A DNA stretch of 64,000 nucleotides. Origin: Anaerostipes faecalis. Lineage in GTDB: Bacteria; Bacillota; Clostridia; Lachnospirales; Lachnospiraceae. Location: contig NZ_JABRXE010000003.1 of assembly GCF_018982945.1 (NCBI RefSeq), positions 1-64,000 of the forward strand, given 5' to 3'. Each line of letters opens with the position of its first letter. The stretch's first letter is position 1. A model generated the notes under the pieces. It was not told the DNA's origin, did no database searches, and worked only from the letters and a program-made list of their open reading frames with translations. Made by a program: the position numbers and the translations under genes. This document shows, piece by piece, positions 35,854 through 43,701 of this stretch.

Positions 35854-37569
35854 TTACTTATGCTTTGTATGTAATAACATATGGGCTTTATGTGAATTTG
35901 GTGCTTCAAAGAAATCCTCATACAATTTTTTAATATCTGGATTTTCATGAGAAAAACGTATTTGTGCATTCTTATCCAGGAAGTACAGATTCTGTCCTCG
36001 TTCTGCAGCCAGCTCATATCCATCATGAATCGGCTGTCCTCCTCCACCGGAACATCCTCCCGGACAGGCCATAACTTCTACAAAGTGATATTTTACTTCC
36101 TTTCTGCGAATGGCTTCCATTAAGTCCCGGGTATTTTGAAGGCCACTGACAACTGCAACTCGTATTTCTTTTCCAGCGACATCCAGTTTAGCCTCTGTCC
36201 ATCCCTTTTCCTTTACTCCACGGATTTCTTTAAATGCATCTGTCTTTGGATTTTTCCCTGTTATAAGGAAATATGCAGATCTTAAAGCTGCTTCCATTAC
36301 TCCTCCGGTAGCTCCGAATATGACACCTGCACCGGTCCCTTCTGTAAATGGCCGGTCAAATCCTATATCTTTTAATGTTGAAGGATCAATATGATCTGCT
36401 TTGATCATTCGGTCCAGTTCTCTGGTAGTTAATACGCAATCAATATCATGTCCTGCATATTCTTCATAAAACAGTTTCATTTCTCTTTCTGCTTTTTTAG
36501 CCAGACAAGGCATAACAGATATTGTAAATATATTATCAGGGTTTAATCCTTTCTGTTTTGCAAAAACAGTTTTCATAACAGCCCCAAACATCTGCTGCGG
36601 TGATTTTGCACTGGAGAGACGTCCCACCATATTAGGATACTGAGTTTTAATAAATCGAATCCATCCAGGACAGCAGGAGGTGAACATTGGATATTCATCC
36701 AGATCACCGCTGGTAAAACGTTCTACAAATTCTGTTCCCTCTTCCATGATCGTAAGATCTGCTGAGAATGATGTATCAAATACATAATCCACACCGATTC
36801 GGCGTAATGCATCTGCAATTTTTTCTACCGTTGCTTCTTCTCTTGATAGTCCAAGAGATTCTCCCCATGCCGTACGTACTGCAGGTGCAATCTGTGCAAC
36901 CACCACCTTATCTTTATTTTCAATGGCTCTGTAAAGCTTATCTGTATCGTCTCTTTCTCTTAATGCTCCCGTCGGGCAATGTGTAATACACTGACCGCAT
37001 AAAACACAATCTGCATCCTGAATTTCTCTGTTTCCAGACACTCCAACAGTTGTTCTGGAACCTGTTCCTGTAACATCCCAGATGTTCATACCCTGTATCT
37101 TGTCACATACCTGAATACATCTCATACATTTAATACATTTATTGGTATCACGAATCAACGGGAATGTATGATCCCATTCCTGGGCAACCAGTTCCTTTTT
37201 ATATGGATTATCAATAATGTTTAAATCATTTGCAATGGTCTGAAGACTGCAGTTTCCGCTGCGAACACATGTAGCACATTGAGCATCATGCTGTGATAAG
37301 ATCATTTCCACAGTGTTTCTGCGATTTCTCCGTACTTTTGGGCTATTGGTGTATATGACCATGCCTTCATCAACCACATTATTACATGAAGTAACCAGAC
37401 GGTCTTTTCCCTCCACTTCAACAACACATACTCTGCAGGCACTGATTTCATTAATTCCCTTAAGATAGCATAATTTAGGAACCGGGATATTTACAGAAGC
37501 TGCTGCCTCCATAATGGTTGTTCCCTCTTCTACACATACTTTTTGATTATCAATTATAAGATTTACCAT
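35854..37569 (-). CDS. hydA: [FeFe]-hydrogenase catalytic subunit (group A, NAD(P)H/ferredoxin-linked)
   Basis: A 571-residue enzyme. The N-terminus is a [2Fe-2S] ferredoxin domain (C-x-x-C pattern in CYLKGINEISACRVC), followed by a His-ligated [4Fe-4S] motif (HDAQCATCVRSGNC) and two [4Fe-4S] clusters (CIKCMRCIQVC, CVLCGQCITHCPTG). H-cluster motifs L1 FTSCCPGWI (near 298), L2 MPCLAKKAE (near 352) and L3 EVMACPGGCSGGGGQP (near 502) are all intact. It would evolve or take up H2 in the cytoplasm, with electrons shared with the flavoprotein encoded upstream. Its ATG overlaps the stop of that gene (ATGGTAA). Confidence 0.96.
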   Translation of the reverse strand: MVNLIIDNQKVCVEEGTTIMEAAASVNIPVPKLCYLKGINEISACRVCVVEVEGKDRLVTSCNNVVDEGMVIYTNSPKVRRNRRNTVEMILSQHDAQCATCVRSGNCSLQTIANDLNIIDNPYKKELVAQEWDHTFPLIRDTNKCIKCMRCIQVCDKIQGMNIWDVTGTGSRTTVGVSGNREIQDADCVLCGQCITHCPTGALRERDDTDKLYRAIENKDKVVVAQIAPAVRTAWGESLGLSREEATVEKIADALRRIGVDYVFDTSFSADLTIMEEGTEFVERFTSGDLDEYPMFTSCCPGWIRFIKTQYPNMVGRLSSAKSPQQMFGAVMKTVFAKQKGLNPDNIFTISVMPCLAKKAEREMKLFYEEYAGHDIDCVLTTRELDRMIKADHIDPSTLKDIGFDRPFTEGTGAGVIFGATGGVMEAALRSAYFLITGKNPKTDAFKEIRGVKEKGWTEAKLDVAGKEIRVAVVSGLQNTRDLMEAIRRKEVKYHFVEVMACPGGCSGGGGQPIHDGYELAAERGQNLYFLDKNAQIRFSHENPDIKKLYEDFFEAPNSHKAHMLLHTKHK

Positions 37570-39569
37570 TTTGTATCCCTCCCTCCTTTGAAAATGCCAT
37601 ATCCAAAGTGATCACAGCGTAAACATCTGGATGCTTCCTGACAGGCTTCGTTTTTCGTCATACAATTTTCTATTCCATCAAAGTCACAGATTCTTTCTCC
37701 AGCTTCTCTTTCAGTTAAGTTAACCCTTCCACAAGGTGGTTTATCCTCTAATTTCGGTTCTGGTATAATGACATCGGTTGTAATTTCATGATGGAATCCA
37801 AGGTATTCATCTTCAAGACTCGCTCGCGAGTCTTGGCGCGGAATTCGGGTCTGCATAGCAGACATACTTCCAATCCGAATTCCTGCGCATCCTCGCGGAG
37901 CGTATATCAGATGGGGGATTGAAACCCGCCACTGATACATAATTGTTGCTCACCGCCTACAGAGGCGGGAGTCATCCCTCATCTGATATTTGCCGCAATT
38001 ACCTTACCAGCTGCAATTGCTGAAATAACAGTAGAAGGACCTGTTGCACAATCACCACCTGCAAATACACCAGGCATTTCATCAAATCCGCCAAATTTTT
38101 CTACATTGATTCGTCCTCTTTGTACCGGTACTCCTGCTTCTTCAAAATGCTGATATTCTATATCCTGTCCAATTGCAACAATCAGGCGCTGACATGGAAT
38201 AAAGACATCATCTTCCCCGGTAGGTTTCACGCTGGCACGTCCTCCTTTGATCTGGCTGATCATCTGAGGGGTTACCCAGATTCCTTTTATATTTCCTTCT
38301 TCGTCTTTTTCAATTCTTGATGGTGCCATCAGGGTTTTAATCTCAACACCCTCAGCCTGGGCACCACTGATTTCATCTGGAAGAGCTGTCATATCCGCAA
38401 CTCTTCTGCGGTATACGATACTAACCTTCTTTGCCCCAAGTCTTACAGAAGTGCGTACTGCATCCATGGATACATTTCCCCCACCGATTACAGCTACTTC
38501 TTTTCCTTTGAGATTTTCCTGTGTTCCGTATCCGACATTACGCAGAAACTGAACCGCAGAAACAACTCCTTTGGCATCTTCTCCCTCAAGACCTAATTTC
38601 TTATCTGTACTGGCTCCAATGGTGATCAGAACCGCATCATATTTTTCTTTTAGATCTACAATGGAATAGTCTTTTCCAATGACTTTTCCAAGATCTACTT
38701 TTACTCCGGTATCTAAAATTGCTTTAATATCGTCATCTAATCTCTCTTTTGGCAGTCGATAATTCGGAATACCATAACGAAGCATTCCACCAAGTTTTGG
38801 AAGCATTTCATAAACTGTAACCTGATGTCCCATCAGCTGAAGATAATAAGCCGCACTTAATCCTCCCGGACCTCCACCTACTACAGCAATGTTTTTCCCT
38901 GTAGATGGTGCACATTCCGGCGGTGCAACATATCCTGCTGCATCTGCTGCCATTCTTTTCAGACCCCGGATGTTTACTGCGTCATCAATCATATTCCGGC
39001 GGCACAAAGCTTCACATGGATGTTCACAAATAAATGCGCATGTTGTTGGAAATGGATTATCTTTTCGGATTAAACGAATTGCATCCTCATATCTTCCTTC
39101 CCTGACTAATGCAATATATCCCGGAATATCAACCCGTGCAGGACATCTGGATACACAAGGTACAGGCTGATTTATTGTATTTAAACAGCGATGATGAATA
39201 ATATGTTCCAGATAGTCATCTTTAAATCCTTCCACACCGTTATATACCATTTTGGCTGCTTCATATCCAATAGCACAATCTGCTGATTCCATAATTGACA
39301 GAGCCGTTTCACGAATAACAGTTAATGTTTTAACCGTTGCCCGTCCATCCAGAACGTCCTCAATAAGATTCTTCAATTGTCCAAGTCCAACGCGACATGG
39401 AACACATTTTCCACAGCTTTGTGCATGACATATTTCCAAAAAAAGCTCTAGATATATCTACCGGGCATAATCCAGGTGGACTGGATTCTATTCTCTGTTC
39501 CAGATTTTTATAAAGACACTCCACGACCAGCTGTGACTGATCTGGAGTAATTAATTCTAAACGACTCAT
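37563..39569 (-). pseudogene. Flavin/Fe-S NAD(P)H oxidoreductase subunit of the hydrogenase, broken twice
   Basis: Three pieces of one ~610-residue protein. Piece 1 (39569 to about 39444, 42 codons) ends PPGLCPVDISRAF. A run of seven T shifts the frame by +1; with six T it would continue RAFLEICHAQ. Piece 2 (about 39439-37985, 484 codons) has a NuoF-like Fe-S motif (CHAQSCGKCVPCR), a Fer4_20-type domain (CVSRCPARVDIPGYI) and an FAD/NAD(P) domain (GGGPGGLSAAYYL, GGGNVSMD). It stops in ANIR, where a ~173-base three-hairpin element is inserted. Piece 3 (37811-37563) resumes DEYLGFHHE and runs to the hydA overlap. It would pass electrons between NAD(P)H and the hydrogenase. A TTG at 39439 could allow most of piece 2 to be made. 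Confidence 0.85.
37812..37989. repeat. Three-hairpin element, family D copy 1, inserted in the hydrogenase flavoprotein gene
   Basis: In plus orientation there are three hairpins. Hairpin a is CAAGACTCGC with GCGAGTCTTG. Hairpin b has lower stem GCGC/GCGC, a bulged T, upper stem GGAATTCGG/CCGAATTCC, an inner GTCTGC-ATA-GCAGAC hairpin and a single-stranded CTTCC. Then come the linker ATCCTCGCGGAGCGT and hairpin c (ATATCAGATG...CATCTGATAT with CCCGCC/GGCGGG inside). Removing 37812-37984 rejoins the host gene in frame. The second copy at 39772 shares the layout and linker but not the stem sequences. Confidence 0.85.
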
Positions 39570-39649
39570 TCAACAAATCCTCCTATCAAATTTTTTTGCT
39601 TTTCTCTAAATTTATACAAATTTTTTTAGGTGTCCTAATAATTTTTTAC

Positions 39650-39678
39650 ATTATAAATACTTTGAGAAAAATTTTCAA
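39650..39678 (-). promoter_or_regulatory. Promoter of the hydrogenase operon
   Basis: TTGAAA, 17 bases, TATAAT on the minus strand, about 80 bases before the first start codon (39569), which itself has AGGAGG at 8 bases. Confidence 0.7.
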
Positions 39679-39727
39679 TAGTTTTTGTGCAAAAACAACG
39701 TTAATTTTATATCAATTCAATGCTTTT

Positions 39728-39747
39728 TTGTGCAATTTTTTTAACAA
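39728..39747. promoter_or_regulatory. Possible Rex-like redox operator
   Basis: TTGTGCAA and TTAACAA half-sites face each other upstream of the hydrogenase promoter, and a further TTTTGTGCAAAAA half-site lies close by. This resembles the TTGTGAA/TTAACAA-type sites of the NADH sensor Rex, which controls clostridial hydrogenases, but the spacing is two bases longer than the usual 18-bp site. Tentative. Confidence 0.25.
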
Positions 39748-39771
39748 AGTTTTTCTTTATTTTAGAGAATA

Positions 39772-39948
39772 AAAAAGCGGACAAGTCCACTATCAACTCC
39801 CTGTATCCCTCAATCATGAGGGACTTGTTCCGCTTTGCGTGCCGATGTGCAGCAGTTTTAACTGCTTTCCTTTGCACATCGTGCACATCCGCACGGAGCG
39901 TTTATTATTACATAGGAAATTCAAAGGAATTTCCTATGTAATAATAAA
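39772..39948. repeat. Three-hairpin element, family D copy 2
   Basis: Hairpin a is AAAGCGGACAAGTCC with GGGACTTGTTCCGCTTT. Hairpin b has lower stem GTGC/GCAC, a bulged T at the same place as in copy 1, upper stem CGATGTGC/GCACATCG, an inner AGCAGT-TTTA-ACTGCT hairpin and a single-stranded TTCC. The linker ATCCGCACGGAGCGT follows, then hairpin c (TTATTATTACATAGGAAATTC with its complement). Length is 177 bases against 178 for copy 1. It sits in the 448-base gap between the hydrogenase operon and degV, which otherwise holds the operon promoter and the degV terminator. Confidence 0.85.
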
Positions 39949-39998
39949 AACCCTTACCTTAAAAATGAATTATCATATCTAAAGTAAGGGTTATATTT
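39947..39998 (-). terminator. Terminator after degV
   Basis: AACCCTTACTTT pairs with AAGGTAAGGGTT on the minus strand, with a T-rich tail. It lies 20 bases beyond the degV stop codon and abuts the family D element. Confidence 0.7.
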
Positions 39999-40017
39999 TT
40001 ATTTATTCTAATAATAG

Positions 40018-40854
40018 TTAATAGGAGACAATAATTCCTCCATCACATGCATATAAACTGCTGACACCTTTGGTATCAATAATAATGATATCTCCCACCT
40101 TAAGATTCTTCTGTATCAGCTCTTTTACATACTCTGCACGCTTTGGACAATTACAATGAGCAATGGCAAGTACTCTTTCTGAAAGATCCCTGCCTTCTTT
40201 CACGATAGCTTCTATCATCTTAGATAATGCCTTCTTAGTTCCTCTTGCCTGAGTAAGCTTCTGAATTACACCATCTCTGGTTCCTTCCATAACCGGTTTG
40301 ATATTCAGTGCACTGGCAAGAGTCGCGGATACTCTGGATAACCTTCCGTTTCTTCTTAATACTTCCAAAGTTTCCAACACAAAATAAGTTCTCTGAGTCG
40401 AAATATATTCTTCAACTTTCTCAACTACCTGATCAAAGTTCATTCCCTGAGAAGCATATTCATAAATCTTTCTTGCAATCAGAATCTGTGTTGTAGATGC
40501 TCCTCTGGAATTAAAAACATAGATATTTTTTTCTCCATTTTCTTCTTCATACAGATTCTTTCCTAATACTGCACTGTTATAAGACCCGCTTAGCTCTGCT
40601 GATAATGTTACCACATAAATATCATCGGCCTCTCCGTAAGCATTCATATAACTCTCCGGTGCCGGGCAGGCAGACTTAACTTCTCCAGTACTATTGGCAA
40701 CTTTTTCAAGGAAAGAGGCCTGATCAAATGTTTCATCATCGATAATCTCTTCTCCATCAACAATTAATGTCAATGGAATACATGAATAACAACCTTTTTC
40801 AAAATCCTCTTGTGTTAAGTCTGTGCAGCTGTCGCACACAATATGAAAACTCAT
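40018..40854 (-). CDS. DegV family fatty-acid-binding protein
   Basis: A 278-residue protein with the two-domain DegV/FakB fold: an N-terminal CDSCTDLTQEDFEK segment, TSCPAPESY-type loop (VKSACPAPESYMNAY, about 60-75), the fatty-acid carboxylate-binding TLSAELSGSYNSA, and the C-terminal INIKPVMEG and VSSLYACDGG. FakB-type proteins present fatty acids to the FakA kinase for phospholipid synthesis or signalling. No fakA is seen nearby. Monocistronic, with its own terminator. Confidence 0.92.
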   Translation of the reverse strand: MSFHIVCDSCTDLTQEDFEKGCYSCIPLTLIVDGEEIIDDETFDQASFLEKVANSTGEVKSACPAPESYMNAYGEADDIYVVTLSAELSGSYNSAVLGKNLYEEENGEKNIYVFNSRGASTTQILIARKIYEYASQGMNFDQVVEKVEEYISTQRTYFVLETLEVLRRNGRLSRVSATLASALNIKPVMEGTRDGVIQKLTQARGTKKALSKMIEAIVKEGRDLSERVLAIAHCNCPKRAEYVKELIQKNLKVGDIIIIDTKGVSSLYACDGGIIVSY

Positions 40855-40940
40855 TTACGTATCTCCTTTTAAAAACTTTCTAATATAGTATTTATTACTA
40901 CTTATTTTATCATATCCTCAGAAAAAAAGAAATATGAAAA

Positions 40941-41639
40941 CTAGGATTCTTTTTCTCCTAATTGTTTTACAATCAGTATTCCAAAAACGAAAGCAATGAT
41001 TCCCGTAAGGATTGTGAAAAAATCCACAGAAAAGTTTCTGATCTCTGACAAAATTCCTACAGGAGATGCAAAAATCAATCCAAGAATTCCCCAGTAAGTA
41101 ATAATCTTATGATGTTTAAATAAGAATTCTATCAAATTAGCAATTAAAAAAACACCTGTAACAACACCAGCTGCCATCGGTCCCAGCAACAGAACTCCAA
41201 TGGCAAATAATTTAACGGCCATTATCATTGATATCTCCAAAACCACTGTTTGCGTGTCGCTTCCAAAAAGTGGAAGACATGCGGTCAGCAAAAAGAAAAT
41301 AGCAAATACAAAAATTCCTGCTGCTCTGAATCCCGATATTTCAATAACCTTTAAAATCTCCGGTATGCCTCCAAGAATCAGGCCTGTAAATAAAAGGTGT
41401 GTCTGAACCGGATATTCTAAAAACATCCAGCGAATTATATAAGACAATCCGGAAAACCCCAGTAGTATTCCTATCCCAACAGGCATAAGAATTCTAAGAC
41501 TTTCCCTAAATTCCTTTTTTATATGGGTCACAGCATAGATAATCTTATCATAAACGCCCATAGAAATCGCCAAAGTCCCTCCGCTAACTCCCGGCAGGAT
41601 ATTTGCCACTCCAATGAACATTCCGCAACAGATTTGCAA
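40941..41639 (-). CDS. DUF368 family (PopT-like) undecaprenyl-phosphate transporter; start region frameshifted
   Basis: A DUF368 membrane protein with about eight helices and the conserved FIGVANILPGVSGGTLAISMGVYDKII opening. DUF368 (PopT) proteins flip undecaprenyl phosphate back to the inner leaflet for reuse, which suits a strain with two lipid-linked glycan pathways. The natural start is probably ATG at 41662, 3 bases after the previous gene and behind AAGGAG. But an 11-base direct duplication (41625-41646) throws that start out of frame. The open frame then begins only at a TTG at 41639, which has no good ribosome binding site. So the gene may be off, poorly translated or switchable. Confidence 0.82.
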   Translation of the reverse strand: MQICCGMFIGVANILPGVSGGTLAISMGVYDKIIYAVTHIKKEFRESLRILMPVGIGILLGFSGLSYIIRWMFLEYPVQTHLLFTGLILGGIPEILKVIEISGFRAAGIFVFAIFFLLTACLPLFGSDTQTVVLEISMIMAVKLFAIGVLLLGPMAAGVVTGVFLIANLIEFLFKHHKIITYWGILGLIFASPVGILSEIRNFSVDFFTILTGIIAFVFGILIVKQLGEKES

Positions 41640-41646
41640 CAGATTT
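41625..41646. repeat. 11-bp direct tandem duplication at the start of the DUF368 gene
   Basis: GCAACAGATTT occurs twice without a gap. Deleting one copy restores M-K-F-L-K-K-I-C-C-G-M-F-I-G from the ATG at 41662; with both copies the frame shifts. Confidence 0.85.
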
Positions 41647-41665
41647 TTTTCAAGAATTTCATTCT

Positions 41666-42145
41666 CTACATAAACTCCTTCAAGCGTTCTTTAATTTCTA
41701 TATCCCATGCTTCCTCAAGAGTTTTATCCATCACAAAAGTTTTTCTTGATACCCCCGTGGTACATTTGAGACTTTGTCTGTCATAGAGTACATTTAAAAA
41801 TAAACCTGCAATCTCATCTGTCCGCATAGGCAAATGGTATTTTATAAGAAACTCTTCCACCTGTTCTGGTTTTAACATCATGACAAATTGAAAATGAAGC
41901 GGTGTCTTTTTTCCCTTCACCAGAGAAAAAATCTTTGCCTTCTGCCTCTCCCACGGAACATAAGGATATGTACCATATTGTTCCCATTCATCCGTATCAA
42001 AAAACTCCTTTAAAATTCTTCCACTGAATTCATATGCAATATCCATAGATAACTTTCCTTCATTCATAAGAAAATCATCAAATAAATTTCCTCCCAGGAA
42101 TCCTGCCATGAACTTCTTCACCTGCTCTATTTCAATTAATACCAT
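41666..42145 (-). CDS. DUF5721 family protein
   Basis: A 159-residue soluble protein beginning MVLIEIEQVKKFMAGFLGG, matching DUF5721, a small family seen mainly in Lachnospiraceae and related Clostridia. No catalytic motif is obvious; a mixed alpha/beta fold with a QFVMMLKPEQVEEFL segment is visible in the middle. The start at 42145 has AAGGAG six bases upstream; an earlier in-frame start has none. It is probably co-transcribed with the DUF368 gene 3 bases downstream, so its role may relate to envelope lipid carrier use, but this is inference only. Confidence 0.75.
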   Translation of the reverse strand: MVLIEIEQVKKFMAGFLGGNLFDDFLMNEGKLSMDIAYEFSGRILKEFFDTDEWEQYGTYPYVPWERQKAKIFSLVKGKKTPLHFQFVMMLKPEQVEEFLIKYHLPMRTDEIAGLFLNVLYDRQSLKCTTGVSRKTFVMDKTLEEAWDIEIKERLKEFM

Positions 42146-42174
42146 ATAATTCTCCTTTGCCTCGTGCATGTAAT

Positions 42175-42206
42175 AAAAAAGAATGGACAGCACTTACTAT
42201 CCATTC
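42175..42206 (-). terminator. Terminator after htrA
   Basis: Minus-strand GAATGGA pairs with TCCATTC over a 12-base loop and is followed by six T. It lies 26 bases after the htrA stop codon. Confidence 0.7.
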
Positions 42207-42232
42207 CATTTTATCTTTCTCTATGGAGTTTT

Positions 42233-43522
42233 TCAATTATTTTCTGTATTGCTGGTTGATGGTGCATCTGCTTTTTTACCCAGTGTTACTGTAACCGTCT
42301 GTGTTTTATAAGTACCCATCTGGTTCTGTCGCTTAATTTCAATTTTAACAGATGTACCTGCCTTCATATTTGAAATCTTATCCTTTAATCCATCCATGGT
42401 TGAAACTGATTTTCCAGCAATTTTTACGATAACATCTCCTGCACTGATTCCTGCTTTCTGTGCCGGGGATCCCTGAACAACCTGCTGTACATATACTCCT
42501 GATGGCATATCAAACTGTGACCCCATGGAACTGTCAATGGTCTGACCTGATATTCCAAGATAAGCCTGTTCAGATTCATCTATCGCTTCATTTTTAATTA
42601 ACTGGTCAATAATCGGCTTAGCTGTATTAATCGGAATTGCATATCCCATACCTTCTACATCTTCAGAAGAATATTTTACTGTATTAATACCAATCAGCTC
42701 ACCTTTGCTGTTTAACAGGGCTCCACCACTGTTACCAGGGTTAATTGCCGCATCTGTCTGAAGTAATGTCATGGTTTTATCTGTTAACTGAACTTCTCTG
42801 TTTAATGCACTAATATAACCACCTGTTACAGACTGTCCGTATCCAAGAGCATTTCCAATGGCAATTGCCTGCTCTCCTGTTTTCAGTTTATCAGAATCTC
42901 CCAATGTGATTATTGCAATTTTCTTTAAAGTTGAAGATTTCATATCTTTTACATTCACTTCTACAACAGCAAGATCCGCATCACTATCTGTTCCGCGGAT
43001 AGCTGCACTTGCACTTTCATCATCCACAAATCCAACAGATAAAGATTTAGCATCTTCTACTACATGGTTATTTGTGACAATCAGAAGCTTTCCATTTTGT
43101 TTTCCGATGATAATTCCTGAACCAACACCTTCTGTTTCACTGCTTTGCTCTCGTCCGAACCATCCCTGAGTGGTACTTTCAAATTTTCCGGTAATGGATA
43201 CAATAGAAGGCATTACATTTTCTGAAACACTTGAAAGATCATTACTGGAAGAACTGGATGATGAACTGCTGGTCTTGGTTGTTGCCAGCTGAGTACCAGT
43301 GCTTCCAACACCTGCTTTTGAAAATCCAAACATAACACCCTGCATCACAAGCCCTGCAATCAATCCAAATGCCACTGCTGAAGCACATATTCGCAGCCAC
43401 CATCTGCCATCTTTTGATTCCTTTGATTTCTTTGTCTTTTTCTCTTCAGTTTTTTCTTCTTCTCTCCACTGATCTGCTGTTGTCCACTGATCATCATTGT
43501 TTATATTATTATATTCACTCAT
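42233..43522 (-). CDS. htrA: HtrA/DegP-like membrane-anchored serine protease
   Basis: A 429-residue protein: a charged cytoplasmic tail (1-40), one membrane anchor (about 44-64), a serine-rich linker, a trypsin-like domain with the triad H152 (TNNHVVED), D182 (DSDADLAVV) and S264 (NPGNSGGAL), and a C-terminal PDZ domain (about 325-415) ending in an acidic, threonine-rich tail. It degrades or refolds damaged exported proteins on the outer membrane face. The start has AAAGGAGA upstream. It is divergent from the phosphoglycosyltransferase gene. Confidence 0.95.
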   Translation of the reverse strand: MSEYNNINNDDQWTTADQWREEEKTEEKKTKKSKESKDGRWWLRICASAVAFGLIAGLVMQGVMFGFSKAGVGSTGTQLATTKTSSSSSSSSSNDLSSVSENVMPSIVSITGKFESTTQGWFGREQSSETEGVGSGIIIGKQNGKLLIVTNNHVVEDAKSLSVGFVDDESASAAIRGTDSDADLAVVEVNVKDMKSSTLKKIAIITLGDSDKLKTGEQAIAIGNALGYGQSVTGGYISALNREVQLTDKTMTLLQTDAAINPGNSGGALLNSKGELIGINTVKYSSEDVEGMGYAIPINTAKPIIDQLIKNEAIDESEQAYLGISGQTIDSSMGSQFDMPSGVYVQQVVQGSPAQKAGISAGDVIVKIAGKSVSTMDGLKDKISNMKAGTSVKIEIKRQNQMGTYKTQTVTVTLGKKADAPSTSNTENN

Positions 43523-43644
43523 TTGAACTAATCTCCTTTCTCGTTTCTCTTTGCATTAAATATACCTGATAATTGTGTTGAAATTGTGTTCTATTTGTTA
43601 TAAAAGTAAGAAAAAAAATAAGAAAAACATAAGATAACTTTCCA

Positions 43645-43673
43645 TTGTATCGTATCACTTTATCCCTTATAAT
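43645..43673 (+). promoter_or_regulatory. Promoter of the phosphoglycosyltransferase-LCP pair
   Basis: TTGTAT, 17 bases, TATAAT on the plus strand. The start codon at 43702 follows within 30 bases, leaving a very short leader with AAGGAG. Confidence 0.65.
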
Positions 43674-43701
43674 AATAGCAAGAAAAAGGAGTATTCATAA
43701 T

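Noticed and set aside
37563-37940. Independent 125-residue gene upstream of hydA
   Set aside because: Its first ~40 codons are translation of the inserted hairpin element; only the remainder is real coding sequence, the C-terminus of the broken oxidoreductase.
37809-37990. Translational bypass (hop) over the inserted element
   Set aside because: A stop codon does follow the ANIR codons as in known bypass sites, but no matching take-off and landing codon pair gives the correct downstream frame.
39360-39569. Independent 69-residue gene at the start of the hydrogenase operon
   Set aside because: The first 42 codons are the oxidoreductase N-terminus; the rest is out-of-frame translation after the T7 frameshift.
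39720-39941. 73-codon plus-strand frame
   Set aside because: It lies wholly within the AT-rich leader and the three-hairpin element and has no ribosome binding site.
43645-43701. Upstream extension of the phosphoglycosyltransferase (start at 43645)
   Set aside because: The extension covers the -35/-10 promoter and lacks a ribosome binding site; the ATG at 43702 has one.
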